In this document: piece after piece, positions 39,781 through 47,446 of the stretch
How the letters are laid out: every line of letters begins with the position of its first letter
How positions within the stretch are numbered: the first letter of the stretch is position 1
From: Actinomycetes bacterium
GTDB taxonomy: Bacteria > Actinomycetota > Actinomycetes > Actinomycetales > Cellulomonadaceae
Length of the DNA stretch: 64,000 nucleotides
Reading direction: 5' to 3'
NCBI GenBank assembly: GCA_021778635.1
Contig: JAJYCD010000004.1
Coordinates: forward strand, 1-64,000
Program-made: the position numbers and the translations under genes
Notes under the pieces: generated by a model
What the model was told of the DNA's origin: nothing
Seen by the model: the letters and a program-made list of their open reading frames with translations, nothing else
Databases searched by the model: none

Positions 39781-39817
39781 GCTTGGACCATCAGACACCA
39801 CCACTGAGGAGTGAGCT

Positions 39818-39934
39818 ATGTGTAGTCCGGCCCGTTGCAGCCGCTGTGGCAAGGTCACCTGGTCCGGCTGCGGGATGCACGTCGACGCCGTGATGGCGAA
39901 CGTCGAGCCGTCGCAGCGTTGCACCTGCCGCTGA
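39818..39934 (+). CDS. 38-residue six-cysteine protein (small ORF)
   Basis: A very short gene: MCSPARCSRCGKVTWSGCG then MHVDAVMANVEPSQRCTCR and a TGA stop. It has six Cys in 38 residues (2, 7, 10, 18, 35, 37), with CSRCGK like a zinc or iron knuckle and a terminal CTC. GAGGAG lies 9 bases before the ATG, and a perfect operator palindrome and -10-like TATGCT lie just upstream, so it has its own expression signals. From memory, short proteins with the same M-C-x4-C-x2-C-G-K-x-T-W-x-G-C-G-x-H layout occur widely in bacteria without known function. In this setting it could bind metal or carry/scavenge sulfane sulfur. Too short for ordinary gene callers. Confidence 0.82.
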   Translation: MCSPARCSRCGKVTWSGCGMHVDAVMANVEPSQRCTCR

Positions 39935-39984
39935 TCCACCGGCGGTCCGTCGGCGCCCCGGGTGCCGTCACGGACCCGAGTTCG

Positions 39985-40389
39985 GTGCTGACCGGACGCG
40001 AGGCGTTCCTGGCGAAGCTCCAGGAGCGCGAGCAGATGGCCCGTGAGCGGCTCAGCGCCGCCACGGGCCATCTGTCTCTCTGCCGGGTCCCGGCCGCGGC
40101 GGGTGATGTCAACGGCGTGCGCGGCGTCGACGGGCCCGGCGCGCCGGGCGTCGAGGCGCGCAGCGCGAAGTACCACGAGGGCGCGGCGGTCGCGCTGGCC
40201 GACGTGCGCCGCGCCGTCCGGTCGAGGCAGGACGACGAGGTCCGCTCGGCGATCGCCGCAGTTCGGTCGACCTGGCGCGCGCAGGTCGACCTGCCCGGCC
40301 GTCGTTCGACGGCCTGGGTCGACTATCTCGAGGGCGGCCGCGACGCCCTCGACCGGCTCGACGAGCTCGAGGACAAGGACATGTCATGA
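39985..40389 (+). CDS. Hypothetical protein, helical, in the sulfur-stress region
   Basis: A 134-residue protein from the GTG at 39985; a longer frame reaches back to a TTG at 39835 but that part overlaps the six-Cys peptide. I do not recognise it. It is mostly helical and charged (REAFLAKLQEREQMARERLSAA, then EGAAVALADVRRAVRSRQDD), with one Cys (SLCRVP) and Gly-rich VNGVRGVDGPGAPG in between. The start has no good ribosome site, so coupling to the upstream small gene (50 bases away) is possible. Its stop overlaps the next ATG as ATGA, so the two genes are co-translated. Confidence 0.62.
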   Translation: MLTGREAFLAKLQEREQMARERLSAATGHLSLCRVPAAAGDVNGVRGVDGPGAPGVEARSAKYHEGAAVALADVRRAVRSRQDDEVRSAIAAVRSTWRAQVDLPGRRSTAWVDYLEGGRDALDRLDELEDKDMS

Positions 40390-40808
40390 ACCCGCTGCAG
40401 ACCGCGCCGCGCCCGGTGCCGCCACGGCGCCTCGTCGTCGCCGGCAGGTGGCCGCGCCGCCGGCTGCTCGCGGGCCTCGTCGCCGCGCCCGTCGTGGGTG
40501 CGGCGCTGATCGCCGTGGGCGGCGGGCTGCCCGGTCCGGTCGGGTGGACGGTCCTCGTCGGTGTGGCCGCCGTCATCGGCGCCGCGACGCTCGCCAGCTA
40601 CGTGCCGATGCGGGGGGCGGGTCGGCGCCTGGACATCGGCTGCACCCCGTGCGCCGTCGTCGCCGCACTGACCCTCGTGGGCGCCGCGGGGGTCCTCGGT
40701 GGATCGGCGCACGACGTCGCGTCCGCCGGGCTCGCCGTGGGCATCGTCGCATTCGGCCTCCTGCAGCGCATGACCGACCCGGAGACGTGCCCCGTCCCGC
40801 CTCGCTGA
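40386..40808 (+). CDS. Small membrane protein with CxxC motif, unknown function
   Basis: A 140-residue protein with about four hydrophobic segments (RLLAGLVAAPVVGAALIAVG, VGWTVLVGVAAVIGAATLASYV, CAVVAALTLVGAAGVLGG, ASAGLAVGIVAFGLL). A CTPC motif (RRLDIGCTPCAVV) opens the third helix and a further Cys is near the end (PETCPVPPR). The basic N-terminus suggests it stays inside. ATG overlaps the upstream stop as ATGA. I do not recognise the family. Position after a sulfur-stress operator and the CxxC suggest a redox or sulfur-transport role, unproven. Confidence 0.65.
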   Translation: MNPLQTAPRPVPPRRLVVAGRWPRRRLLAGLVAAPVVGAALIAVGGGLPGPVGWTVLVGVAAVIGAATLASYVPMRGAGRRLDIGCTPCAVVAALTLVGAAGVLGGSAHDVASAGLAVGIVAFGLLQRMTDPETCPVPPR

Positions 40809-40850
40809 ACCCGCCCGGGGCATGCCGTGGAGAGCGACCCGACCGTCGGC

Positions 40851-40919
40851 CGCCCCGCCGTGACCGGCCGAACCGCCCCGCCGTGACCGGCCGAACCGCC
40901 CCGCCGTGACCGGGCGAAC
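40851..40919. repeat. 23-bp tandem repeat, three copies
   Basis: A 23-bp unit beginning CGCCCCGCCGTGACCGGCCG (then AAC) occurs at 40851-40873, 40874-40896 and 40897-40919; the third copy has one C-to-G change. It lies between the stop of the membrane-protein gene and the terminator hairpin at 40932, in non-coding DNA. Confidence 0.9.
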
Positions 40920-40931
40920 GGCGGAGCGGCC

Positions 40932-40958
40932 GCGCGGAACCGGTCACCCGGTCCGCGC
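40932..40958. terminator. Hairpin between convergent membrane-protein and CoA-disulfide reductase genes
   Basis: GCGCGGAACCGG (40932-40943) pairs with CCGGTCCGCGC (40948-40958) with one bulged A and a TCAC loop. It lies 124 bases after the upstream stop and 15 bases before the end of the convergent reductase gene, so it can end both transcripts. Confidence 0.72.
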
Positions 40959-40972
40959 AGCCGCCCCGGTCC

Positions 40973-42718
40973 TCACAGGCCCTGGTGGACGGCCTGGAGC
41001 GTGAGCCACCCGCCCGACAGGTTGCGGGCCTTGAAGCCCTCACCCAGCAGGATCCTGGTGGCGAGATAGGACCGTACGCCGCTTGCGCAGTGCACGCTGA
41101 CGTCGCGACCGGCGGCAGCCGCTCGCACCTCCGCGAGCCGCTCCCGCAGCTCGGTGTGCGGGATGTTGAGCACGCCGTCGAGATGCCCGTGCGCGTACTC
41201 GCCCCGGGACCGGACGTCGAGGATGAGCGTGTTCTCGGTCGCGTCCTCGAGATCCCAGGCCTGCCACTGCGGCATCGTGCCGTCGAGCGCGTTCTGCGCC
41301 ACGAACCCGAGCATGTTGACCGGGTCCTTCGCCGACCCGTACGGCGGGGCATAGGCCAGCTCGAGCTCGGCGAGGTCCTCGGCCGTCATCCCGGCCCGGA
41401 TCGCTGTCGCGAGCACGTCGATCCGCTTGTCCACCCCCGCGCGCCCGACGGCCTGAGCCCCGAGGAGCGTGCCGTCAGGGGCGAAGCTGGCGACCAGGTG
41501 GACCTGCTCGGACCCCGGGTAGTACCCGGCGTGGTCGCCGGGGTGGATGTGGACGACCTCGTGGGCGAGACCCGCACGGCGCAGCGTCGCCTGGTTCGCC
41601 CCCGTCGTGGCGGCCGTGAGGCCGAAGACCCGGACGATCGCGGTGCTGAGCACGGACGCCTGGCGGATGGTGGTGTGCCCGCACATCGAGTCGGCGGCTC
41701 GCCGGCCCTGCCGGTTCGCAGGACCCGCGAGCGGGACCGGACCGGTCGCACCGGTGATCGCGTGCGTGATCTCGACCGCGTCGCCGACCGCCCAGATGTG
41801 CGGGTCGGAGGTCCGCTGGTCCGCGTCCACCCGGATGGCGCCGGTCGGACCGAGGTCGAGCCCGGCGTCGCGCGCCAGAGCGCTCGCCGGCCGGACGCCG
41901 ACATTGACGACGACGAGGTCGGCCGGCAGCTCGGTGCCGTCCGACAGCCTCACGACCACGGCACCGCTCGAGCTCTTGCCGTCCCACTCGTGCGCGGACT
42001 CGATCGGTGCGATCGACTGCGCGGAGACGCCGAGGTGCAGGTCGACGCCATGGGCGTCGAGCTCTGCGGAGAGCAAGGGGGCGAGCTCGGCGTCGATCGG
42101 CGGGAGGACGTGGTCGGCCAGCTCGACGAGGTGCACGGTGACCCCGCGCGAGGTGAGTGCCTCGACCGCCTCGAGTCCGATGAAGCCCGCACCGACGACG
42201 ACCGCGTGCGGGGGTTCCTCGGGTGTCCGGGTCGCGAGCATCGCGTGGACGCTGTCGCGCACCGCGTCGACGTCCGGGATGGTGCGGAGCGAGTGGACGG
42301 CCGGGTGGTCGAGCCCCTCGATGGGGGGGCGGACCCCCACGGCCCCGGGCGAGAGGAGCAGGGCGTCGTAGGGGAGCGTGTACGAGTCCTGCTCCGTCTG
42401 CACGGTGACCTGCCGGGCCTCGCGATCGATCGCGCTGACCCGGTGCCCGGTGCGCACGTCGAGGTTGAGCGTGGACGCGAGCGAGGCGGCGGTGTGCAGC
42501 AGCAGCGACTCGCGCTTCACGATCTCACCCGCGAGGTGGTACGGCAGCCCGCAGTTCGCGAACGACACGTAGTCGCCCTGCTCGAGGACGACGATCTGCG
42601 CCCGCTCGTCGAGGCGTCGCGCACGCGCGGCGGCGCTCATGCCGCCGGCGACGCCGCCGACGATCACGATCCGCCGGGGGTCCGCCGTGCTGGGCGTGGT
42701 CACGGTCGGCACGCTCAT
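40973..42718 (-). CDS. CoA-disulfide reductase fused to rhodanese
   Basis: A 581-residue flavoprotein disulfide reductase. The FAD motif is VIVGGVAGGMSAAARARRLD, the redox-active Cys56 is in SYVSFANCGLPYHLAG-type context (VSFANCGLPY), a second dinucleotide motif is AVVVGAGFIGLEAVEAL and the FAD-ribityl Asp is in IWAVGDAVEITH. The C-terminal ~100 residues are a rhodanese domain with active Cys544 in SVHCASGVRS. Fusions of this kind reduce CoA-persulfide/polysulfide and CoA disulfide with NAD(P)H. ATG overlaps the upstream rhodanese stop (ATGA); the pair is driven from the operator at 43135. This supports a sulfane-sulfur detoxification role. Confidence 0.92.
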   Translation of the reverse strand: MSVPTVTTPSTADPRRIVIVGGVAGGMSAAARARRLDERAQIVVLEQGDYVSFANCGLPYHLAGEIVKRESLLLHTAASLASTLNLDVRTGHRVSAIDREARQVTVQTEQDSYTLPYDALLLSPGAVGVRPPIEGLDHPAVHSLRTIPDVDAVRDSVHAMLATRTPEEPPHAVVVGAGFIGLEAVEALTSRGVTVHLVELADHVLPPIDAELAPLLSAELDAHGVDLHLGVSAQSIAPIESAHEWDGKSSSGAVVVRLSDGTELPADLVVVNVGVRPASALARDAGLDLGPTGAIRVDADQRTSDPHIWAVGDAVEITHAITGATGPVPLAGPANRQGRRAADSMCGHTTIRQASVLSTAIVRVFGLTAATTGANQATLRRAGLAHEVVHIHPGDHAGYYPGSEQVHLVASFAPDGTLLGAQAVGRAGVDKRIDVLATAIRAGMTAEDLAELELAYAPPYGSAKDPVNMLGFVAQNALDGTMPQWQAWDLEDATENTLILDVRSRGEYAHGHLDGVLNIPHTELRERLAEVRAAAAGRDVSVHCASGVRSYLATRILLGEGFKARNLSGGWLTLQAVHQGL

Positions 42719-43107
42719 CGGCGCACGTCTCCACCGGCGCGCTGCCAGGCGGCCATCCCGCCCGAGACGCTCGTCGCGTCGAAGCCGAGGGTGCGCAGGT
42801 GCTTCGTCGCGGTGCGGGAGCGCATGCCGCTCGCACACACGACGACGACGGTGCGTCCCTTGTGCAGGCGCTTGGGGGCCTGGTCGATGTTCCCGAGGGC
42901 GATGTGGATGGCGCCCGGCGCGTGCCCGGTCTTCCACTCAGCGGTCTCGCGGACGTCGAGCATCGTCGCGCCGTCGCGCACGAGCTCGATGGCGCGTGCG
43001 GCGTTCACGGTCGGCTTGACGCGACCGTCGTCCCCGCCGCCGCCGAAGAGGCTCTTGATGCGGTCGAGGAAGGACGGGGCAGGGGCCGGGCTGGGTGAGG
43101 TGGTCAA
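42715..43107 (-). CDS. Single-domain rhodanese (sulfurtransferase)
   Basis: A 130-residue rhodanese with active-site Cys91 in VVVVCASGMRSRTATKHL and the family segment TMLDVRETAEWKTGHAPGAIHIALGNI. A ~30-residue N-terminal piece with Gly-rich LFGGGGDD precedes the fold. I chose the TTG at 43107 because GGAG lies 6-7 bases before it and no ATG/GTG lies in the coding-looking part; the frame runs far upstream through the flavodoxin-like gene, which is a shadow. Operator at 43135-43150 is 27 bp upstream. First gene of the rhodanese/CoA-disulfide-reductase operon. Confidence 0.88.
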   Translation of the reverse strand: MTTSPSPAPAPSFLDRIKSLFGGGGDDGRVKPTVNAARAIELVRDGATMLDVRETAEWKTGHAPGAIHIALGNIDQAPKRLHKGRTVVVVCASGMRSRTATKHLRTLGFDATSVSGGMAAWQRAGGDVRR

Positions 43108-43134
43108 GGTGATCTCCAATCGTCGCTCGATACA

Positions 43135-43150
43135 ATACCCAGGGGGGTAT
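43135..43150. promoter_or_regulatory. CsoR/CstR-type operator before the rhodanese/CoA-disulfide reductase operon
   Basis: ATACCCAGGGGGGTAT, perfect halves. Read on the minus strand, the distal half gives GGGTATTGT, with TATTGT as a -10-like hexamer; the operator ends 27 bp before the TTG start of the rhodanese. The neighbour on the other side is the 3' end of a minus-strand gene, so only the rhodanese operon is likely controlled. Confidence 0.82.
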
Positions 43151-43204
43151 CTGCTATTCCCGACGAAGGTCCTGAGCAGCATGGCGGGAGCGCCGACTCG
43201 GCCC

Positions 43205-43708
43205 TCACGACGTCCGGTGCGCGGGTGGCACCGTGGTCGCGAGACCTCGACCCCAGGATCGTGCCCGCTCGAGCTCGCCCGGTGCGGGCGGGCCCTCTCG
43301 GCCGGTGACGAAGAAGCTCTCGGGTGGTGCGACGACCTCGAAATCGAGACGAGCGAGGCGTCGCCGCGCCGCGCGGGCCGCGGAGCCTGGGACCTTGGGA
43401 CTGTTGATGCGCGTGTCGAAGGCAGCCGCCGAGACGCCGGCGCGCACAGGACCGAGGCCGTCGAGCCACTCCCGCAAGCCCCTGCCGGCGTGCGAGAGCG
43501 GATCGCGTCCGGTGTCGGCGAGCCTCGGGCCGTGGGCCCGCGTCGGTCCGCCGACCACGAGGAGGTCGAGATCCGCCGGGAGCTCTGCCGGACCCTCGTC
43601 GACGTCCTGGACCTGGACCTCGGCACCCCTCGCGAGTCCCTCAGCGATCGCCTCGGCGACCTCGCGCATGCTCCCGGACGGTGTCTCGACGATCACCAGA
43701 GCGCGCAC
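43205..43708 (-). CDS. Flavodoxin-like domain protein
   Basis: A 167-residue protein with flavodoxin-type features: RALVIVETPSGSMREVAEAIA (phosphate-loop-like SGSMREVA in place of T/SxTGNT), DLLVVGGPTRAHGPRL, a Gly-rich region with the helix GLREWLDGLGPVRAGVSAAAFDTR, and a final FFVTGREGPPAPGELERARSWG, a segment seen in small flavodoxin-family proteins of actinobacteria. FMN binding is likely but not certain. GTG start at 43708 is preceded by GGGAGG. It lies 54 bases upstream of the operator of the rhodanese operon, on the same strand. Confidence 0.8.
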   Translation of the reverse strand: MRALVIVETPSGSMREVAEAIAEGLARGAEVQVQDVDEGPAELPADLDLLVVGGPTRAHGPRLADTGRDPLSHAGRGLREWLDGLGPVRAGVSAAAFDTRINSPKVPGSAARAARRRLARLDFEVVAPPESFFVTGREGPPAPGELERARSWGRGLATTVPPAHRTS

Positions 43709-43802
43709 CAGACCCACCTCCCGTGGCGATGACCTGTCCTCAGCGTCGAGCGACTCCGTGCGCCGCCGCCAGGGCCGAAGGACCCATCGGCGATGCCGTC
43801 CC

Positions 43803-44579
43803 TCAGGCCGGCGCGTCGGTCCGTGATGCCCGAGGGCCGACGGGCGAGCTCGACCGGGATCGGTGATCGTCGGTCTCGTGAGGTGGGTCCAGCCTGTGGA
43901 GGAAGTCTGCCAGCGAGGAGGCGACCGCCTCGGGCTGCTCGAGGAAGACGCCATGTCCGGCGTCCTCGATGAGGACGAGCTCGGCGCCCGGGACCGCCCG
44001 GGCGATCTCCTCGCCTCTCTCGACCGGGACGAGGCGATCATCCGTCCCGTGGATCACCATCGTCGGGCAGCTGATGGTCGAGAGAAGCCCTCGCGCATCG
44101 GCCCGGTCCATGACGGCTCGCTGCTGGCGGAGGAAGGCCTCGGCTCCGACCGCGCGCGCCATGGCTCGCCAGACGCCGAGCAGCTCCGGGTCCGTCTCGT
44201 GCTGCTCTGCGACGACGCCAGGGAAGGCCAGCTCGACGAGCCGGTCGAACTCTCCGGCCTCGACCAGACGTGACTGGTGCTCCCGCGCCGCCCGTTCCTC
44301 GGGCGTGTCCCGTCGGGCCGACGTGCTGACCAGTGCGAGCGCACGGACTCGGTCCGGCGCCTGCCGAACGACGTCGAGCGCGACGTAGCCGCCCATGCTC
44401 GTGCCGAGGAGCGCGAACTCCTCGGGTGCGTCGCGCAGGAGACGCGCAGCCATGCCGGCGACGGTGTCGTCATGACGGGTGTCGGCGAGAGTCACGGAAC
44501 CGCGTGCCCAGGCCACGTCGAGGATGGGGCCGTACACGAGTGGTGAGCACAACAGGGGCGGAACCAGGATCGTCTGCAT
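43803..44579 (-). CDS. Alpha/beta hydrolase
   Basis: A 258-residue alpha/beta hydrolase. It begins MQTILVPPLLCSPLVYGPIL, with the nucleophile elbow LLGTSMGGYVALDVVRQAP, the acid in TMVIHGTDDRLVPVERGEE and the His in LIEDAGHGVFLEQPEAV, so the catalytic triad is intact. The N-terminal motif is LLCSPLVY rather than HGxxG, as in some lactonase or esterase-like members. The final 30 residues are a charged tail. The ATG at 44579 was chosen for the fold start; upstream frame is a shadow. The divergent lipoprotein gene begins 127 bases away. Substrate unknown. Confidence 0.85.
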   Translation of the reverse strand: MQTILVPPLLCSPLVYGPILDVAWARGSVTLADTRHDDTVAGMAARLLRDAPEEFALLGTSMGGYVALDVVRQAPDRVRALALVSTSARRDTPEERAAREHQSRLVEAGEFDRLVELAFPGVVAEQHETDPELLGVWRAMARAVGAEAFLRQQRAVMDRADARGLLSTISCPTMVIHGTDDRLVPVERGEEIARAVPGAELVLIEDAGHGVFLEQPEAVASSLADFLHRLDPPHETDDHRSRSSSPVGPRASRTDAPA

Positions 44580-44693
44580 GCCACCATCGTCGTCGTGAGC
44601 ACCGACATCGTTGCCGTCTCCACGCGCCGCAGGCGGTGCCGCGCCCGTGCGTCGTCCTGGACGGGCGCGCGTCGTCGAGCGGACTCTGGTGTC

Positions 44694-44699
44694 TAGTGT
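44694..44699 (+). promoter_or_regulatory. -10 hexamer TAGTGT, possible leaderless promoter
   Basis: TAGTGT lies so that a start point 7 bases downstream would be the A of the lipoprotein gene ATG at 44706, which suggests a leaderless transcript, common in actinobacteria. No ribosome site precedes the ATG, in agreement. The -35 region (GTCGTC around 44671) is weak. Confidence 0.4.
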
Positions 44700-44705
44700 G
44701 GGTCG

Positions 44706-46142
44706 ATGAGACACGTCGCCCCGCGACGACTGGTCGCTCCCGTGCTGGCCGCGCTCGCGCTCGTCCTCGCCGGGTGCACGACCCCGTCGAGGGTGGACGG
44801 GGGGACGACGTCGCCGAGCCCGGGTCGTCCGTCGCCGAGCCCGACCCCGTCGTCGAGCTCGTCCGGCAGCCCGGCTCCGGCCGGATCGGGTGCGTCGGAC
44901 TGGCCGACCTACCATCGCACCCTCGACCGCGCCGGCGCGGCGACCGGTCTCCCGGCGGTGCACCGGCTCGGTGCGGCATGGACCGCCGGTCTGGACGGTG
45001 CCGTCTACGGGCAGCCGATCGTCGTCGGAGGGCTCGTGGTGGCGGCCACCGAGGCCGACACGGTCTACGGCCTCGACCGCACCACCGGCGCCGTCCGCTG
45101 GATGCACCGGCTGGGTGACCCGGTGCCGGTGCGCGACCTCCCGTGCGGTGACGTCGACCCGCTCGGGATCACAGGAACGCCTGCCTATGACCCGAGCACG
45201 GGCTCGGTGTTCGTCGTCGCCGAGACGACGGGTGGGAGTCACACGCTCGTCGCGCTCGATCTCGCCACGGGCGAGGAGCGCTGGCGACGCTCCCTCGACG
45301 TGACGTCGCGGGACCGGGTCGCCGAGCAGCAACGAGGCGCACTCGCGGTGGCGAACGGCCGGGTCTACGTGCCGTTCGGAGGGCTCTACGGCGACTGCGG
45401 CGACTATGTGGGGTACGTCACCGCGACGCCGGTCGACGGTCACGGGCCGACGACGTCGTACGTCGTCCCCGCACGCCGGGAAGCGGGGATCTGGGCACCG
45501 TCCGGTGTGGCCGTGGGTGCCGGTGGTGACGTGTGGGTCGCGGTCGGCAACGGAGCGTCGACCGGCGGCACGTACGACGGCAGCGACTCCGTGCTGCGGC
45601 TCGCGCCGGACCTGTCGGGCCGGCTCGACCTCTTCGCCCCGACGTCCTGGGGCTCGCAGAACGCCCGCGACCGGGACCTCGGGAGTACCGGGCCGGTCCT
45701 CCTCGACGGCGATCGGGTGCTCGTCTCCGGGAAGGACGCGGTGGTCTACCTCCTGGATGCGCAGCACCTGGGCGGGATCGGCGGTCAGCTCGCGACGCTC
45801 ACCGGGTGCGCCGGCTACGGCGGCATCGCCTGGGACGCGTCCGCGCAGGCGGCCTTCGTCCCGTGCACGGACGGGCTGCTCCGCGTCGGCGTCGGTGCGA
45901 CGACGCTGGATCGCGGCTGGAAGGCGCCCGCGCACATCGCCGGCTCGCCCGTCGTCGGCGACGGCGCCGTCTGGTCCGTGGACGCCTCCGGCGGGCGGCT
46001 ATACGCGCTCGACGAGGCGACCGGGACGGTGCTGACCGAGGCCGCGGTGGGGACGACGAGCCGGTTCGCGTCACCGGTGCTCACCGGCCGGATCGTCCTC
46101 GTCCCCACCCTGACGGGGGTCGTTGCGCTGACGGTGACCTGA
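44706..46142 (+). CDS. PQQ-like beta-propeller lipoprotein
   Basis: A 478-residue exported lipoprotein. The signal peptide RRLVAPVLAALALVLAGC ends in the lipobox LAGC with Cys about residue 22, followed by a Ser/Pro/Thr-rich linker and then repeated beta-propeller blades (WTAGLDGAVYGQPIVVGGLVV, YGLDRTTGAVRWMHRLG, LVALDLATGEERWRRSLD, LYALDEATGTVLTEA), the pattern of PQQ-binding-like and BamB-like propellers. The tryptophan-docking and metal residues of real quinoprotein dehydrogenases are not apparent, so it is probably a scaffold or binding protein at the outer face of the membrane. Cysteines in the middle (DLPCGDVD, YGDCGDYV, LTGCAGYGG, FVPCTDG) could form disulfides. Confidence 0.87.
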   Translation: MRHVAPRRLVAPVLAALALVLAGCTTPSRVDGGTTSPSPGRPSPSPTPSSSSSGSPAPAGSGASDWPTYHRTLDRAGAATGLPAVHRLGAAWTAGLDGAVYGQPIVVGGLVVAATEADTVYGLDRTTGAVRWMHRLGDPVPVRDLPCGDVDPLGITGTPAYDPSTGSVFVVAETTGGSHTLVALDLATGEERWRRSLDVTSRDRVAEQQRGALAVANGRVYVPFGGLYGDCGDYVGYVTATPVDGHGPTTSYVVPARREAGIWAPSGVAVGAGGDVWVAVGNGASTGGTYDGSDSVLRLAPDLSGRLDLFAPTSWGSQNARDRDLGSTGPVLLDGDRVLVSGKDAVVYLLDAQHLGGIGGQLATLTGCAGYGGIAWDASAQAAFVPCTDGLLRVGVGATTLDRGWKAPAHIAGSPVVGDGAVWSVDASGGRLYALDEATGTVLTEAAVGTTSRFASPVLTGRIVLVPTLTGVVALTVT

Positions 46143-46228
46143 GCCCCGGGGAAGCGGCCGGCGCCTGCCTCGCGCCGAGCCCCGACGCCCGAGCCAGCCG
46201 ATGCCGGCGTGGCCACCGCGGCTGCTGC

Positions 46229-47143
46229 TCAGGAGCCGGGGGCGTACAGGTCGCCGAGGTCGGCGAGACGCGCGAGAACCTCGTCGGCGGTGAGCTGCCG
46301 CAGCTCCGGGTCGTCGAGCTCGTCCCAGGTTCGTGGGGCGGCGACCGTGGGGCGGGCCTTCCCGCGGAGCGAGTAGGGCGTGATGGTGGTCTTGGCGGGG
46401 TGGTTCTGGGACCAGTCGAGAAGGACGCGATCATGCCGGAGGTCTGTACGCATCACCGCGACGACGTGGGCCGGGTCGGCATCGGCGAGCTCGTGCGCGA
46501 GGTCGCGCACGTACTGCCTCACCTGCATCGCCGTCCTCGTCCCGTCGAGACCGGCGTAGAGCTGGAGGCCCTTGCTGCCCGAGGTGACCGGCCGTGGGTC
46601 GAGCCCGTCCGCGCGGAGCCGGGCCGCGACGGTCCGCGCGACCGCCGCGCACGCCACGAGTCCGGCGGGCGGTCCGGGGTCGAGGTCGATCACCAGGCGG
46701 TCGGGACGGCGGACCCCGCCACGAGGGCCGACCGTCCACTGCGGGGTGTGGAGCTCGAGGACTCCGAGATTCGCTGCCCAGACCAGCCCGGGGACGTCGT
46801 CGAGGAACGGCAGGTCGACGAGAGTCCCCTCGTCGGGTCCACCAGGGGCGGCGCGAAGGAGCCGGTGCCGGAGCCAGTCGGGGGCCCCGCGCGGCGTGTT
46901 CTTCTCGAAGAACCTCTCACCTCCCACCCCGTGCGGGAAACGTACGCGCGTGACCGGACGGTCGCGGAGCTGGCCGAGCAGGGCCGGTGCGACGCCCGTG
47001 TAGTACGCGACGACGTCGGCCTTCGTCATGCCCGCCTCCGGGTACATCACCCGCTCGGGGTGGCTCACCCGGACCTCGCGCGGGGCGGCCGTGCGACGCG
47101 CGGTCGATGCCGACGCCCCGGCCGGTCGTGCGCGCCCGGCCAT
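46229..47143 (-). CDS. LigD-type polymerase (PolDom) stand-alone protein
   Basis: A 304-residue protein of the archaeo-eukaryotic primase superfamily, as found in the polymerase domain of the bacterial end-joining enzyme LigD. It shows VSHPERVMYPEAGMTKADVVAYY, RFPHGVGGERFFEKNTP, the metal motif RLVIDLDPGPP (Asp-x-Asp) and TSGSKGLQLYAGLDG; a third Asp region is later (VLLDWSQNHPAKTTI). In LigD the residue after SGSKGL is usually His; here it is Gln. No ligase or nuclease domain is attached. It would fill or extend ends during double-strand break repair. The ATG overlaps the stop of a 72-residue gene (ATGA), so they are coupled. Confidence 0.85.
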   Translation of the reverse strand: MAGRARPAGASASTARRTAAPREVRVSHPERVMYPEAGMTKADVVAYYTGVAPALLGQLRDRPVTRVRFPHGVGGERFFEKNTPRGAPDWLRHRLLRAAPGGPDEGTLVDLPFLDDVPGLVWAANLGVLELHTPQWTVGPRGGVRRPDRLVIDLDPGPPAGLVACAAVARTVAARLRADGLDPRPVTSGSKGLQLYAGLDGTRTAMQVRQYVRDLAHELADADPAHVVAVMRTDLRHDRVLLDWSQNHPAKTTITPYSLRGKARPTVAAPRTWDELDDPELRQLTADEVLARLADLGDLYAPGS

Positions 47144-47361
47144 CAGCCCGCCCGGTCCTCGGCGACGACCATGTGCCCGTGGGTCTGGTGCACCGCGACC
47201 GTCCGCTCGATCGTGTCCCGACGGTCCGGCACGGCGGCGAGCTCCGCGCGGACCCTGTCCGGGTGCCGCCACAGCCGATCGAGGCCCCGCTCCACGTCCC
47301 GGTCTCCCGAGCGCGCGGGCGTCGCGCAGTCGCCCCGGTCGCGGATCGGCGTCGTCGTCAT
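47143..47361 (-). CDS. Small hypothetical protein coupled to the polymerase gene
   Basis: A 72-residue protein with no recognised domain. It is charged, rich in Arg/Asp (VERGLDRLWRHPDRVRAELAAV), and ends HQTHGHMVVAEDRAG. Its stop overlaps the ATG of the LigD-type polymerase gene, which is the main reason to call it a gene; the start has no clear ribosome site. A role together with the polymerase is possible only by context. Confidence 0.5.
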   Translation of the reverse strand: MTTTPIRDRGDCATPARSGDRDVERGLDRLWRHPDRVRAELAAVPDRRDTIERTVAVHQTHGHMVVAEDRAG

Positions 47362-47446
47362 GACGTCAGCATGGCTCGCACGTCACGGCAGCGTCCAGGG
47401 TGCTGTCGGGGCCGCGTCGACGACTGCGACCCGGGTGCGTTCGACG

